A stretch of 46,478 bases of DNA from positions 1 through 46,478 of the forward strand of contig CALWJQ010000035.1 of assembly GCA_944381055.1 (NCBI GenBank), read 5' to 3'. Below are positions 7,461 through 18,199 of this stretch, one piece after another (the first letter of the stretch is position 1; every line of letters starts with the position of its first letter). The translations under genes were made by a program, and so were the position numbers. The notes below the pieces were generated by a model that saw only the letters and a program-made list of their open reading frames with translations, did not search any database and had not been told where the DNA came from. Source of the DNA: an uncultured Clostridia bacterium. GTDB lineage: Bacteria; Bacillota; Clostridia; Oscillospirales; Butyricicoccaceae.

Positions 7461-7772
7461 CTGCGATACGGCAGCTGCCCCTGCCGTGCCGGCCGGGGGG
7501 CCAGCGGGCCCCTGTAACCCGAAGTCCGCTGCATGCGGGGGCAAAGAAGCATGAAGGGCTGCGTTTTCCGCCGCCGCCCCATTTCCAAAGCTGTGAGAGG
7601 CCGGTCCCGCGCAACGTGAAGCCGTGAACCATGTCAGGCGGGGAACCGAGCAGCATTAAGCGGCACCTTGCGTGTGCCGCGGGTCAACCGACCTTGAGCC
7701 GAGGGAATGGGTTCCGGGCGGGGCGCGCCGTTCGACATGCCTTGCACGGCAGGGTCAGCCGCCGTATCGGTA
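7461..7772 (+). ncRNA. ffs: SRP RNA, large (Bacillus-type) 4.5S/6S scRNA
   Basis: RNA scaffold of the signal recognition particle. The SRP54/Ffh-binding helix 8 is unmistakable at about 7624-7663: GTGAACCATGTCAGG, a GGAA tetraloop closed by CGG/CCG, then GAGCAGCATTAAGCGG. The 5' Alu-domain signature (CCCCTGTAACCCGAA) shows the large type with helices 2-4. The terminal helix closes well: CTGCCGTGC (7481-7489) with GCACGGCAG (7744-7752), and CGATACGGC (7464-7472) with GCCGTATCG (7761-7769). Exact processed ends cannot be read from sequence. The order SRP RNA-dnaX-ybaB-recR matches Bacillus subtilis. Confidence 0.93.
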
Positions 7773-7782
7773 TGCAAGCGAA

Positions 7783-7805
7783 AATCCGGCTGCGCCGGAC
7801 TTTTT
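7783..7805 (+). terminator. Terminator of the SRP RNA
   Basis: TCCGGC (7785-7790), loop TGC, GCCGGA (7794-7799), then C and five T. It lies just after the terminal helix of the SRP RNA and 34 bases before the dnaX start. dnaX may use read-through or its own promoter. Confidence 0.75.
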
Positions 7806-7838
7806 CGCATCCGGGGACCGTCGGAAAGGAGGCGGCGC

Positions 7839-9398
7839 ATGGCGCGTCTGGCGCTGTACCGCAAATGGCGTCCGCTCACTTTTGACGACGTCTGCGGGCA
7901 GGATCACATTACAAAAGCACTGCGTGCGCAGGTTGAAAGCGGGCGCGTGTCCCATGCCTATTTGTTTACCGGCACACGGGGCACGGGCAAGACGACCTGC
8001 GCCAAAATACTGGCGCGCGCCGTCTGCTGCGAGCATCCCGTGGGCGGCAACCCGTGCGGCGAGTGCGCCGCCTGCCAGGCCATTTTAAACGAAAATGCGC
8101 TCGACGTCACCGAGATCGACGCTGCCAGCAACAACGGTGTCGACAACATCCGTGAAATCCGCGAGGAAGCGGCTTATGCGCCGTCCGTTCTTAAACGCAG
8201 GGTGTACATCATCGACGAAGTGCACATGCTGTCGGCCGGCGCTTTCAACGCGCTGCTCAAGACCCTTGAGGAGCCGCCCGAGCATGTGCTGTTCATTCTG
8301 GCAACGACCGAACTGCACAAAGTTCCGGCGACCATTTTGTCGCGCTGCCAGCGTTACGACTTCCGGCGCATTGCCCCCGAGGTGCTGTCGGCCCGGCTGC
8401 TCGACATCGCACAGCGCGAGGGCATCGCGCTCGACGCGCCGGCGGCCGCCCTGCTCGCCCGGCTGGGCGACGGTTCCATGCGCGACGCCATTTCGCTGTT
8501 TGACCGCGCCGCCGGCGGGGGCGGGGCCGTCAATGTGCAGACGGTGGCCGACGCGCTGGGCATTGCATCGGGCGAAACGCTTGAACAGGTCTTTTCTGCG
8601 CTGCTCGCGGGCGATGCCGCGGGCGCGCTGCGCATTTTTACTGACAGCTATATGGCCGGGCGGGACGTCACATCGTTTTTTGACGAACTGCTCAACCTGA
8701 TCCGCGACATCTATATTTTAAAAACCACCGGCCTGAACGAGTACCTGGTTTCGGCGTGCGCCGGGGACGGGGAAAAGCTGCGTTCGTTTGCCCAGTCGGC
8801 CGACGCGGGCACGCTGGAGTTTTTTGTCGAGAACATTTCCGATTTGCTTTCGCGCCTGACGCGTACGGCGATCAAGCGCACGGACGCGGAAATGTGCCTG
8901 GTCAAAATGGCGCTGCGCCACGCGCCGGCCGTGTCCGCGCCTGCGGCGTTTGCGCCGCAAGGCCGTCCTGCGGCACAGGCACCCGCGCCGCAGGAACGCC
9001 CGCATGCGCAGGAAAAGCCGGCTTCGCCGGCGCCCCGGGCGCCGGTGCGGACCGAAGCGTCTGCGCCGCAAGGCGGCGGGGAAGAGATCCGCGGCCCCTT
9101 TTCGCAAAAAGTAGGGGGGCAGGTCAATTCGGCGGTGCGCGTTTACCTTGAGCTGACCGATTTTATCCCGGCGCCCGGCCGGCTGACGCTGGCCGTGCCG
9201 TCCGAAGCGCTCGGCTTTATGTCAAAGCCCGATACAGTCGCTGTTTTTGAAAAAGCGGCGGCCGAGCTGGGGTACCCGTCGGTGCTGGTCGAAGAAAAGG
9301 GGAAGAAAAAGCCCGCGCACAGGGCCAGCCCCGGTCTGGATGAGATTCGCAGGAACGCCGAAAGCCTTGGCGTTCCCGTTGAAAACAAACGGCAATAG
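7839..9398 (+). CDS. dnaX: DnaX, DNA polymerase III tau/gamma subunit
   Basis: Clamp-loader ATPase of the replisome, 519 residues from the ATG at 7839, which follows AAAGGAGG. The frame is open upstream but runs through the SRP RNA, so the longer version is rejected. Walker A GTRGTGKT (45-52), zinc cysteines C64/C73/C76/C79, Walker B DEVH (126-129) and the sensor stretch ATILSRCQRYDF are all present. A Pro/Ala/Gln-rich linker (about residues 365-425) precedes the C-terminal tau domain. I see no AAAAAAG-type slippery heptamer that would produce gamma by frameshifting. Confidence 0.97.
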   Translation: MARLALYRKWRPLTFDDVCGQDHITKALRAQVESGRVSHAYLFTGTRGTGKTTCAKILARAVCCEHPVGGNPCGECAACQAILNENALDVTEIDAASNNGVDNIREIREEAAYAPSVLKRRVYIIDEVHMLSAGAFNALLKTLEEPPEHVLFILATTELHKVPATILSRCQRYDFRRIAPEVLSARLLDIAQREGIALDAPAAALLARLGDGSMRDAISLFDRAAGGGGAVNVQTVADALGIASGETLEQVFSALLAGDAAGALRIFTDSYMAGRDVTSFFDELLNLIRDIYILKTTGLNEYLVSACAGDGEKLRSFAQSADAGTLEFFVENISDLLSRLTRTAIKRTDAEMCLVKMALRHAPAVSAPAAFAPQGRPAAQAPAPQERPHAQEKPASPAPRAPVRTEASAPQGGGEEIRGPFSQKVGGQVNSAVRVYLELTDFIPAPGRLTLAVPSEALGFMSKPDTVAVFEKAAAELGYPSVLVEEKGKKKPAHRASPGLDEIRRNAESLGVPVENKRQ

Positions 9399-9417
9399 CC
9401 ACAGAGAGGAGCTTTTT

Positions 9418-9747
9418 ATGAAAGGCGGAAGAGTGCCCGGCGGCTTTAATATGAATGCTTTGATGAAGCAGGCACAGAAGATGCAGCAGGATATGCAGAA
9501 GCTGCAGGAAGAACTGGAAAACCGCGAATTTGAAGCCAGCGCCGGTGGCGGCGCCGTCAAGGCCGTCGTCAGCCATAAACAGGTCAAAAGCCTGACCATC
9601 GCCCCCGAGGCCGTCGACCCTGACGACGCCGAGATGCTGGCGGATTTGGTTATGGCGGCCGTCAACGAGGCGCTGGCCCAGTGTGAAGAGACGACGACCC
9701 GCGAAATGCAGCGCCTGACCGGCGGTATGCAGGGCCTGCCCTTTTAA
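9418..9747 (+). CDS. ybaB: YbaB/EbfC nucleoid-associated protein
   Basis: Small dimeric DNA-binding protein, 109 residues. A Gly-rich start precedes the family core NALMKQAQKMQQDMQKLQEE, then the beta region EASAGGGAVKAVV and the C-terminal stretch TTREMQRLTGGMQGLPF. The ATG at 9418 follows AGAGGAGC; the frame is open further upstream inside dnaX but without a ribosome site. It is 19 bases after dnaX and 8 before recR, a conserved trio. Confidence 0.95.
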   Translation: MKGGRVPGGFNMNALMKQAQKMQQDMQKLQEELENREFEASAGGGAVKAVVSHKQVKSLTIAPEAVDPDDAEMLADLVMAAVNEALAQCEETTTREMQRLTGGMQGLPF

Positions 9748-9755
9748 AAAGCCCC

Positions 9756-10355
9756 ATGCAGTATTTCGCAGCGCCGCTTGAAAAGCTTATCGAGCAGTTT
9801 GAGCGGCTGCCCGGCATTGGGCACAAAAGCGCGCAGCGCCTGGCGTTTTACGTCCTGTCCATGCCCGAAGGCGGGGCGGAAGAGCTGGCTGACGCCGTTT
9901 TGCAGGCGCGTAAAAGCATCCGCACCTGTAAAATCTGTCAGAACCTGACCGAAAATGAAGTCTGCCCCATCTGCTCGGATCCCCGGCGCGACGCCGGGAT
10001 GATCTGCGTTGTCAGCGACCCCAAAGATCTGCTGGCCATCGAACGCACGCGCGAGTACCACGGGCTGTACCATGTGCTGCACGGCGTCATCTCGCCTCTC
10101 AGCGGCGTGGGGCCCGAGGATCTGCGCATTAAAGAACTGCTGCGCCGCGTGGCGGACACCGACGTGCGGGAAGTCATCATGGCGACCAACCCCGACACCG
10201 AGGGCGAGACGACGGCCATGTACCTGACGCGGCTGCTTAAACCGTTTGGCGTGCGCATTACCCGGCTGGCTTACGGCGTTCCCGTCGGCGGGCACCTCGA
10301 GTTCTCGGACGAGGTCACCCTGACCCGCGCGCTCGAAGGCCGGCAGGAAATATAG
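9756..10355 (+). CDS. recR: RecR, recombination mediator protein
   Basis: Works with RecF/RecO to load RecA at gaps. The 199-residue length is standard. Visible parts: helix-hairpin-helix (LPGIGHKSAQRLAFYV, about 18-33), a four-cysteine zinc finger (C58, C61, C70, C73), and a Toprim domain (VVSDPKDLLAIE; ATNPDTEGETTAMYL). The C-terminal YGVPVGGHLEF is the typical Walker-B-like end. It closes the dnaX-ybaB-recR unit. Confidence 0.97.
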   Translation: MQYFAAPLEKLIEQFERLPGIGHKSAQRLAFYVLSMPEGGAEELADAVLQARKSIRTCKICQNLTENEVCPICSDPRRDAGMICVVSDPKDLLAIERTREYHGLYHVLHGVISPLSGVGPEDLRIKELLRRVADTDVREVIMATNPDTEGETTAMYLTRLLKPFGVRITRLAYGVPVGGHLEFSDEVTLTRALEGRQEI

Positions 10356-10392
10356 CGGTTATTGCAAACCATCAGAAATGAGGGAAAAGGAA

Positions 10393-11607
10393 ATGAAAAA
10401 GATCATCAGTCTGATCCTGTGCCTTGCCATGATGCTGGCGCTGCCGGTCTTTGCATCTGACGCGGCGGAAACCGCCGAGCCGTCGGACCCGGCGCAGACC
10501 GCGGAACCGTCTGAAACCGCCGAACCGGCGGAAGGCAGCGGGGCCGAAGAAACCGAAGAGCCTGCCGAGGCCGAAACAGTGACCGTTTCGCTGCGCGTCG
10601 AGGGGATTTCGGAGAACCTGGCTGTGTGGAAGGACGCGCAGGTCGCCGGCAAGGCCGGCGAGCTGACGGCGGCCGACGCGGTGCGCGCCCTGGTCGGCGA
10701 GGAAAATTATGTTGAAACCGAAGGGCCGTACGGCGTTTACTTCACTTCGCTTTACGGCGAAGAAGAGGGTCTTGGCGCCTACGGCGGCTGGAATTACTGC
10801 GTCAACGGCCAGTCGCCCTCGGTCAGCATGGGCCAGTATGTGCTGGAAGGCGGCGAAGACATCGTCGTCTATTACGGCGATCTGAACACCCTGTACCCCG
10901 CGGTTGCCGTCGAAGAGGGCGTTTTGACCCTGACGGCGTCGGGCTGGCAGGAAGGTGAGGACGGCGAGTGGGTACAGGTTGAAAGCCCCATTCCCGGCGT
11001 CACCGTGTACTGGGACGGCGAAGAGCTCGGCCAGACCGGTGAAGACGGCAGCATCGCGCTGCCGCAGGACGAGCCGGGCGAGCACTCTGTCCAGATCCGC
11101 AAGGACGGCGAGGCCATCGAAGGCGAGGAAGGGCGCTTCATGCCGGCCGTTGTCCGCCTGGCGGCCGACACGACGGTCACCGTCGAGCCCTCGCAGATTT
11201 TCACCGACCTGCCGGCCGATCATCGCGCGTACCAGGCTGTCACGGAACTGTATGAAGCCGGCGTCGTCGGCGGCAAGGGCAACGGGCTGTTCGGCACCGA
11301 AGACGTGCTGACCCGAGCCGAAGCGGTCGTCATGCTGTACCGCCTGGCCGGCGAGCCGGTGACCACCGAACCGGCTGGGCAGGCTCTGGATACCGGAGCC
11401 TGGTATTATGACGCAGCCAACTGGGCGATTTCTCTGAACATCTTCCAGCGCGAAGGCGTGTTTGATCCCAACGCCGCCGTCACCGGCGGCGAGCTGGCGA
11501 GCTACATTGCCATTTACAGCGAACAGGCGGTCACTCCGCCCCGTGACCTGATGCACGAAAACATTACGCGCGGGGACGCCGCCATCATGCTGGCTGAACT
11601 GCTGTAA
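10393..11607 (+). CDS. Secreted DUF4430 protein with SLH repeats
   Basis: Likely exported and held at the wall. The ATG at 10393 (GAGG nine bases upstream) gives a clear signal peptide, KKIISLILCLAMMLALPVFA; an ATG five codons earlier is less well placed. After an acidic Glu/Thr/Pro/Ala linker comes a DUF4430 (transcobalamin C-terminal-like beta-grasp) domain: VTVSLRVEG, GPYGVYFTSLYG, YGGWNYCVNGQ, YVLEGGEDIVVYY. A beta-rich middle follows (EEGVLTLTASGW to TVTVEPSQIF). The last 135 residues contain SLH-like units (FTDLPADHRAYQAV, LTRAEAVVMLYRLAG, TRGDAAIMLAELL). The ligand is unknown. DUF4430 domains are linked to binding small molecules or pili in other proteins, but I would not assign one here. 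404 residues. Confidence 0.82.
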   Translation: MKKIISLILCLAMMLALPVFASDAAETAEPSDPAQTAEPSETAEPAEGSGAEETEEPAEAETVTVSLRVEGISENLAVWKDAQVAGKAGELTAADAVRALVGEENYVETEGPYGVYFTSLYGEEEGLGAYGGWNYCVNGQSPSVSMGQYVLEGGEDIVVYYGDLNTLYPAVAVEEGVLTLTASGWQEGEDGEWVQVESPIPGVTVYWDGEELGQTGEDGSIALPQDEPGEHSVQIRKDGEAIEGEEGRFMPAVVRLAADTTVTVEPSQIFTDLPADHRAYQAVTELYEAGVVGGKGNGLFGTEDVLTRAEAVVMLYRLAGEPVTTEPAGQALDTGAWYYDAANWAISLNIFQREGVFDPNAAVTGGELASYIAIYSEQAVTPPRDLMHENITRGDAAIMLAELL

Positions 11608-11623
11608 GACACACGCACTGTTC

Positions 11624-11651
11624 CAGGGCGGCGCCGTCGGGCACCGCCCTG
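11624..11651. terminator. Weak hairpin after the DUF4430-SLH gene
   Basis: CAGGGCGG (11624-11631) pairs with CCGCCCTG (11644-11651) around a 12-base loop. No T-tract follows, so it may only stabilise the mRNA end or attenuate the downstream carboxypeptidase. Confidence 0.4.
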
Positions 11652-11683
11652 CGTCGTTCCCCGCGCTTTCGGGAAAAGGAGAC

Positions 11684-12385
11684 ATGAAAACCGTGGAAAA
11701 ACAACAATCACAGAAAAAGCGCGTCCGGCTGGTCGTGCTGCGCAGCTCGGTGCTGCTCCTGCTGGGCCTGTGGATGCTGACCGGCCAGGCGCAGGAAATC
11801 GGCAGGCGGGCGTCCGGCGCCTTGTTCGGCGGCTGGAACCTGATTCTGGTCAACGCCGATCATCCGGTTCCCGACGGCTTTACCGTAGAGCTGGAAGAGA
11901 TCGGCGGCGGGCAGCGGGTCGACACGCGCATTGCAGACGCGCTGGAAAACATGCTGCAGGATGCGCGCAGCGAGGGCCTTGACCCGGTCGTCTGTTCTTC
12001 TTACCGCACGCAGAGTTATCAGGCCGGCCTGTATGAGCGCAAGATCGGCCAGTACATGGACAAGGGCTACACGCGCGCTTCAGCCGCGGCAGCGGCCGCC
12101 CGCTGGGTCGCCCCGCCGGGGACCAGTGAACATCAGCTTGGGCTGGCGGTCGATATTGTTGCCGGTTCATTCCAGGTGCTCGACAGCCGGCAGGAAAAGA
12201 CTGCCGAGCAGCAGTGGCTGATGGAGCACTGCTGGGAATACGGCTTTATTTTGCGCTATCCGTCGGACAAAAGCGACATCACCGGCATCGCCTACGAGCC
12301 GTGGCATTACCGCTATGTAGGTGAAAAAGCCGCGCGCGAAATGACCGAACAGGGCCTTTGCCTGGAAGAGTACCTGGAAAGATAA
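11684..12385 (+). CDS. VanY-type D-Ala-D-Ala carboxypeptidase (M15B)
   Basis: Predicted membrane-anchored zinc peptidase that removes the terminal D-Ala of peptidoglycan stems. The 233-residue product has an N-terminal hydrophobic anchor (about 18-33). Zinc ligands follow the M15B pattern: SEHQLGLAVD (His150, Asp157) and EPWHYRYVG (catalytic Glu205, His208). SSYRTQSYQAGLYE is the usual substrate-side motif. The ATG at 11684 follows AAAAGGAG. There are no vanR/S or ligase genes nearby, so this is a housekeeping wall enzyme rather than part of a vancomycin cassette. Confidence 0.92.
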   Translation: MKTVEKQQSQKKRVRLVVLRSSVLLLLGLWMLTGQAQEIGRRASGALFGGWNLILVNADHPVPDGFTVELEEIGGGQRVDTRIADALENMLQDARSEGLDPVVCSSYRTQSYQAGLYERKIGQYMDKGYTRASAAAAAARWVAPPGTSEHQLGLAVDIVAGSFQVLDSRQEKTAEQQWLMEHCWEYGFILRYPSDKSDITGIAYEPWHYRYVGEKAAREMTEQGLCLEEYLER

Positions 12386-12390
12386 AATGG

Positions 12391-12426
12391 AAAACCGGCC
12401 GTCCCCAAACGGGGACGGCCGGTTTT
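12391..12426. terminator. Bidirectional terminator between vanY-like gene and LCP gene
   Basis: A perfect 16-bp stem (12391-12406 with 12411-12426) with loop AAAC, flanked by A- and T-tracts. It overlaps the stop codon of the convergent LCP gene and serves both strands. Confidence 0.93.
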
Positions 12427-13472
12427 CAGCTTTCCAGGCGGATGATGTTGAGGTCGTCGGGGTCGATGTCCATGTCATAAGGGTTGACGGTGGTGTTGAG
12501 CAGATCGGCGACGGCCTGCCTGTCCAGGTAGACGTAACTGAGCCCTTTGTATGTGCCGGTCGACTCGACGGGCATGGCATGAAAGTGCACGTTTGCGTCA
12601 AAGTCGATTTCCGCCACGACGTTCTGGTAAAACCACAGCATGTCCTTGACCGGCATGTTGGTCTTGACGCTTTCGTTGATGATGGGGATAAGCTCGGTCA
12701 CCTGCGACAGGCTGAAGTTGTTCAGGACTTTTTTGGCGATGGCAATGAGAAAGTTGCGCTGCAGCTCCATACGGCCGAAATCGTTCTGATTGGTCCCGCG
12801 GTAACGCACCATTTGCAGGGCTTTTTTGCCGTCCAGGGTCTGCATGCCCTTGCGCAGATTGATGCTGTACTGTGAATCGGCGTCGGGGTGATACATGTCA
12901 TAGGGCACGTCAAATTCGACGCCGCCGAACAGATCGACGATTTTGACAAAGGACGCGACGTTGACCACACAGTAAAAATCCGGGTAAATGTCAGTGATGT
13001 CCTGCACCTCGCGGCACAGCTCTTCAATGCCGTCGCGGCCGTAAGCGCCGTTGATTTTCATGTTGCGTTCGTCGATGTCGACCATGGTGTCGCGGGGGAT
13101 GGATATGACGTTGACAACGTCGGCTTCGGCGTCGACCGACGCCAGCATGATGGTATCGGTGTTGTAATCGTCCATGGTGCCGACGAGCAGCATGGTGTAA
13201 AACCCTTTTTTACGGCCGCGCTCCGGGGTTTCGGCTGCGGGGGGATCGGCGTCGGGCGGGGTGGTTTCGTGAAGCGTCGTGCTGTCAGGCGGGTCGTCGG
13301 GCGGCGGTTCAACCTGCGCCGGCGGGGTCGACAGGTAAATGCCCAGCCAGATGCACAGCGAAAGCGCCAGAATGCCGGCAACCGACAAAATTCGCCGCCT
13401 GCGCCTGCGCCGTGCCGGCGTCAGGCTTTTTTTGCGCGCCGGTGCGGCGCGCTTCTGTTCATAACGTCCCAT
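12426..13472 (-). CDS. LytR-CpsA-Psr (LCP) family wall-polymer ligase
   Basis: Membrane-bound phosphotransferase that attaches teichoic acid or capsule-type polymers to peptidoglycan. 348 residues from the ATG at 13472 (CGGAG upstream); longer starts lack a ribosome site. An Arg-rich cytoplasmic tail (to 28) and one membrane span (29-47) are followed by a Pro/Asp-rich linker and the LCP domain. Its motifs are visible: DTIMLASVD, VISIPRDTMV, KINGAYGRDG, GGVEFDVPYDMY, LDGKKALQMVRYR, DFGRMELQRNFL, with the Arg/Asp residues that bind lipid pyrophosphate. It is a single gene convergent with the carboxypeptidase. Confidence 0.95.
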   Translation of the reverse strand: MGRYEQKRAAPARKKSLTPARRRRRRRILSVAGILALSLCIWLGIYLSTPPAQVEPPPDDPPDSTTLHETTPPDADPPAAETPERGRKKGFYTMLLVGTMDDYNTDTIMLASVDAEADVVNVISIPRDTMVDIDERNMKINGAYGRDGIEELCREVQDITDIYPDFYCVVNVASFVKIVDLFGGVEFDVPYDMYHPDADSQYSINLRKGMQTLDGKKALQMVRYRGTNQNDFGRMELQRNFLIAIAKKVLNNFSLSQVTELIPIINESVKTNMPVKDMLWFYQNVVAEIDFDANVHFHAMPVESTGTYKGLSYVYLDRQAVADLLNTTVNPYDMDIDPDDLNIIRLES

Positions 13473-13619
13473 AGAGTATCTCCGTAGATTGTAAAAATTG
13501 CGTACACCGGCAATCAGTATATCACATTTGCCCTGCAAGCGCCACCCGTTTCAGAAAAGTTTAACAAACGGCAGCCGGGCAGAAATCGGAAAAAGTAGCC
13601 GGTACCCGGCGCATTTGCC

Positions 13620-13648
13620 TTGCGGATGGAAGAAAAATGAGATATAAT
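13620..13648 (+). promoter_or_regulatory. Promoter of the gltX-glnS cluster
   Basis: TTGCGG (13620-13625), 17-base spacer, TATAAT (13643-13648). The leader of about 75 bases holds a small hairpin (GCCC/GGGC near 13663-13680) followed by CTTTTTA, which might act as a weak attenuator. No T-box specifier or box sequence is visible. Confidence 0.75.
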
Positions 13649-13728
13649 ATAGTATCTGATTATGCGCCCATATGCGGGCTGCCTTTTTATAGACGTTTTA
13701 CTTTGCCAGATAGTTTGATGGAGTTGAG

Positions 13729-15391
13729 ATGAAAATGGACGACAACCGACGCATGGCCGAGCTTCTGTTTCCCCACATTGACAAAACGGTACGGCAGTAC
13801 CTGACCGAAATCTATCCGCCCCGTCAGCTGCCTGAAGGGGCGATGGTCACCCGGTTTGCCCCCAGCCCGACGGGCTTTCTGCACATCGGCGGCGTGTTCA
13901 CCGCCCTGGTGTGCGAACGCCTGGCGCACCAGAGCGGGGGCGTATGCTTCCTGCGCATCGAGGACACCGATAAAAAACGTGAACAGCAGGACGGCGTGTC
14001 AGGCATCATCCGCGGACTGAACGCCTTTGGCATCAGGTTTGACGAAGGCGTCATGCTGGACGGGGAGGAAAAAGGGGCCTACGGGCCCTATGTGCAAAGT
14101 CGCCGCGCTGCGATTTACCAGTGCTTTTGCAAAGAGCTTGTCGAAAAGGGCCTGGCGTACCCCTGCTTTTGCACCGAGGAAGAGCTGGCCGGTATCCGCG
14201 CGCAGCAGGAAGCGAACAAGGTGCTGCCCGGCTATCACGGCGAGTACGCGCGGTGCCGCAGCCTGACGGTTCAGCAGGTTGAGGAAAAGCTGGCCGCCGG
14301 GCAGCCCTATGTCGTCCGGCTCCGCTCGCCGGGCAAGCCGGGCGGGCGCGTCAAGCTGCGCGACGCCATCCGCGGCGAAATCGAAATGGACGAAAACATC
14401 GTCGACATCGTGCTTTTAAAGCGCGACGGCATCCCGACCTATCACTTTGCTCACGTTGTCGACGATACGCTGATGGGCACGACCCATGTCGTGCGCGGCG
14501 ATGAATGGGTTTCGTCGGCGCCCATTCATTTGCAGCTGTTTTACGTCCTGGGCCTCAAGCCGCCGCGCTTTGCCCATGTATCCCCCATTATGAAAGAAGA
14601 GGGCGGTTCGCGCCGTAAGCTGAGCAAGCGCAAGGATCCCGAGGCATCGGTGGAATATTTTGTGCGCGAGGGCTACCCGGCCGACGCGGTGGTCGAGTAC
14701 CTGCTGACGCTGCTCAATTCCAATTTCGAGGACTGGCGCAGGCAGAACAAGACGGCCGACTGCCGCGAATTCCCGTTCTCGCTCAAAAAGATGAGCCAGT
14801 CGGGCGCGCTGTTTGATCTGCTGAAGCTCGACAGCGTGTCGGCGGCCGTTATTTCGCGCATGACCGCAGAGCAGGTGCTCGAGCAGGCCCTCGCGTGGTC
14901 CGGGCAGTATGACAAAGAGCTTTATGATGCGCTCGCCGCCGACAAAGAGTATGCCCGGGGCATTTTTGCCATCGACCGCGGGGGGGCCAAGCCCCGCAAA
15001 GACATCGCAAAATGGAGCGATGTCCGGCAGTATGCCGCCTATTTTTACGACGGGCTGGACGCCGGGCAGAAAGAAACGGTGGAAAACGTCGCGCCCGCCG
15101 ATCGGGCGCAGATCCTGCGCGCCTACCTTGCCGTCATGGACGTGCACGACAGCAAGGACACCTGGTTTGAAAAGATCCGGACCGTCGCAGGGCAGACGGG
15201 CTTTTGCCCCGACGTCAAGCAGTATAAAGCCGATCCGACAGGGTACAAGGGCCATGTGGGCGACGTCAGCACCGTTTTGCGCACGGCGGTCACCGGCCGT
15301 AAAAACACCCCGGATCTGTATGCGATTATGGCCCTGTTAGGGCAGGATAAATGCGCGGCGCGCATTAAACAGGCATTGGAGGCCATTGAAA

Positions 15392-15402
<11 letters not shown>
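13729..15402 (+). CDS. gltX: GltX, glutamyl-tRNA synthetase
   Basis: Charges tRNA-Glu, a class I synthetase. The product is 557 residues, longer than the usual bacterial 465-490, because about 40 residues precede the catalytic start TRFAPSPTGFLHIGG (HIGH version His52-Ile-Gly-Gly). The KMSKS version is KLSKR (near 299). The GluRS features FLRIEDTDKKR and RGDEWVSSAPIHLQL are present. The ATG at 13729 has GGAG five bases before it; ATG 13735 is also possible. The neighbouring glnS implies this enzyme is discriminating (tRNA-Glu only), since the glutamine route would not be needed. Confidence 0.93.
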
Positions 15403-17070
<1,668 letters not shown>

Positions 17071-17071
<1 letters not shown>

Positions 17072-18186
17072 TGCGCGCTTACCTGGACAACGCCGCGACG
17101 ACCGCCGTGCTGCCGCAGGCGGCCGAAGCGGCGCTGCGCGCCATGACGGAATGCTACGGCAACCCGTCGTCCCTGCACCCGCTGGGGCGGCAGGCGCGGG
17201 AGCTTTTGCAGCAATCGCGCGGGCAGGTCGCCCGCGCCGTCGGGTGCGCGGCCGAATGCCTGATTTTTACTTCTGGCGGAACCGAAAGCATCAATACGGC
17301 GCTGCGCGCCGCGGCGCGCAAAAACCGACACCTGGGACGCCATATCGTGTCGACGTCCGTCGAGCACGACGCCGTGCTCAACACCCTGAAATCCCTGGGC
17401 CAGGAAGGGTTTGAAATCACGCTCGTCGCGCCTGGGCGCGACGGATCGGTTTCGGCAGAAGCGCTGTGCGCCGCCCTGCGCCCTGACACCATTTTGCTCA
17501 GCGTCATGGCGGTCAATAACGAGACGGGCGCCGTTTTGCCGGCCGCACAGGCCGCGGCAGCGCTGAAAAGGCGCAGCCCTGCGGCGCTTGTCCACGTCGA
17601 CGGCGTGCAGGCGCTGTGCAAGCAGGATCTGCCGCTGGACAACGTCGACATGGCCAGCTTTTCGGCCCATAAAATCGGGGGCATGAAAGGGTGCGGGGCC
17701 CTGTACATCCGCAGGGGCTTGGCCATCACGCCGCTGCTGTTTGGCGGCGGGCAGGAGAACGGCGTGCGCAGCGGTACCGAAGGGATGCCGCAGATCGCCG
17801 CCTTTGGCGCGGCGTGCGAGGCGCGGATGAAAACGCGCGCTGCCGACGCCGCCCACATGCGCGCGCTGCGTGAACGCCTGATCGCGGGCGCCCGCGCGCT
17901 GGGCGCGCATATCAACTCGCCGGAAAACGCGGCCCCCCACATCGTCAACCTGTCGATGGGCCGGGGGCGCAGCGAAGTTTATATCCGCGCGCTGGGCGAG
18001 CGGGGCGTCTGCGTTTCGGGCGGGTCGGCCTGCGCGCGCGGGCGCGCGTCCCACGTCCTGCTGGCGCAGGGGCTGCCCAAAAGCAATATCGACGCCGCGC
18101 TGCGCGTCAGCCTGTGCCCCGAGAGCACCGAAGAGATGATCGACTGCTTTCTCGAGGCGCTCGGGCAGGCGGCGCGGCTGTTTTAA
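17071..18186 (+). CDS. Cysteine desulfurase (NifS/IscS family, NifZ-type partner of ThiI)
   Basis: PLP enzyme that takes sulfur from cysteine and passes it on as persulfide. 371 residues starting at the ATG that overlaps the glnS stop by one base (TGATG). Visible: N-terminal AYLDNAATT, PLP Lys201 in SFSAHKIGGMKGCGALY, and active-site Cys321 in VSGGSACARG. No scaffold gene (iscU/sufU) is adjacent, and thiI follows after 13 bases. As in the B. subtilis NifZ-ThiI pair, the likely job is donating sulfur for 4-thiouridine in tRNA. Confidence 0.93.
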
Positions 18187-18199
18187 AGGAGAAAGGAAC

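Noticed and set aside
7707..7838. Longer N-terminus for dnaX
   Set aside because: The extension overlaps the SRP RNA and its terminator; the ATG at 7839 has a strong AAAGGAGG site and the canonical DnaX start.
8990..9330. Programmed frameshift in dnaX to make gamma
   Set aside because: The A-rich stretch near 9298-9312 does not form a proper slippery heptamer in frame and lies at the C-terminus.
10372..11853. A 493-codon antisense frame across the DUF4430-SLH gene
   Set aside because: The plus-strand gene has a signal peptide and recognisable domains; the antisense product is His/Arg/Ala-rich without a recognisable fold.
11684..12385. Part of a vancomycin-resistance cassette because of the VanY-like enzyme
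   Set aside because: No vanR/S, vanH, ligase or vanX nearby; such carboxypeptidases are common housekeeping enzymes.
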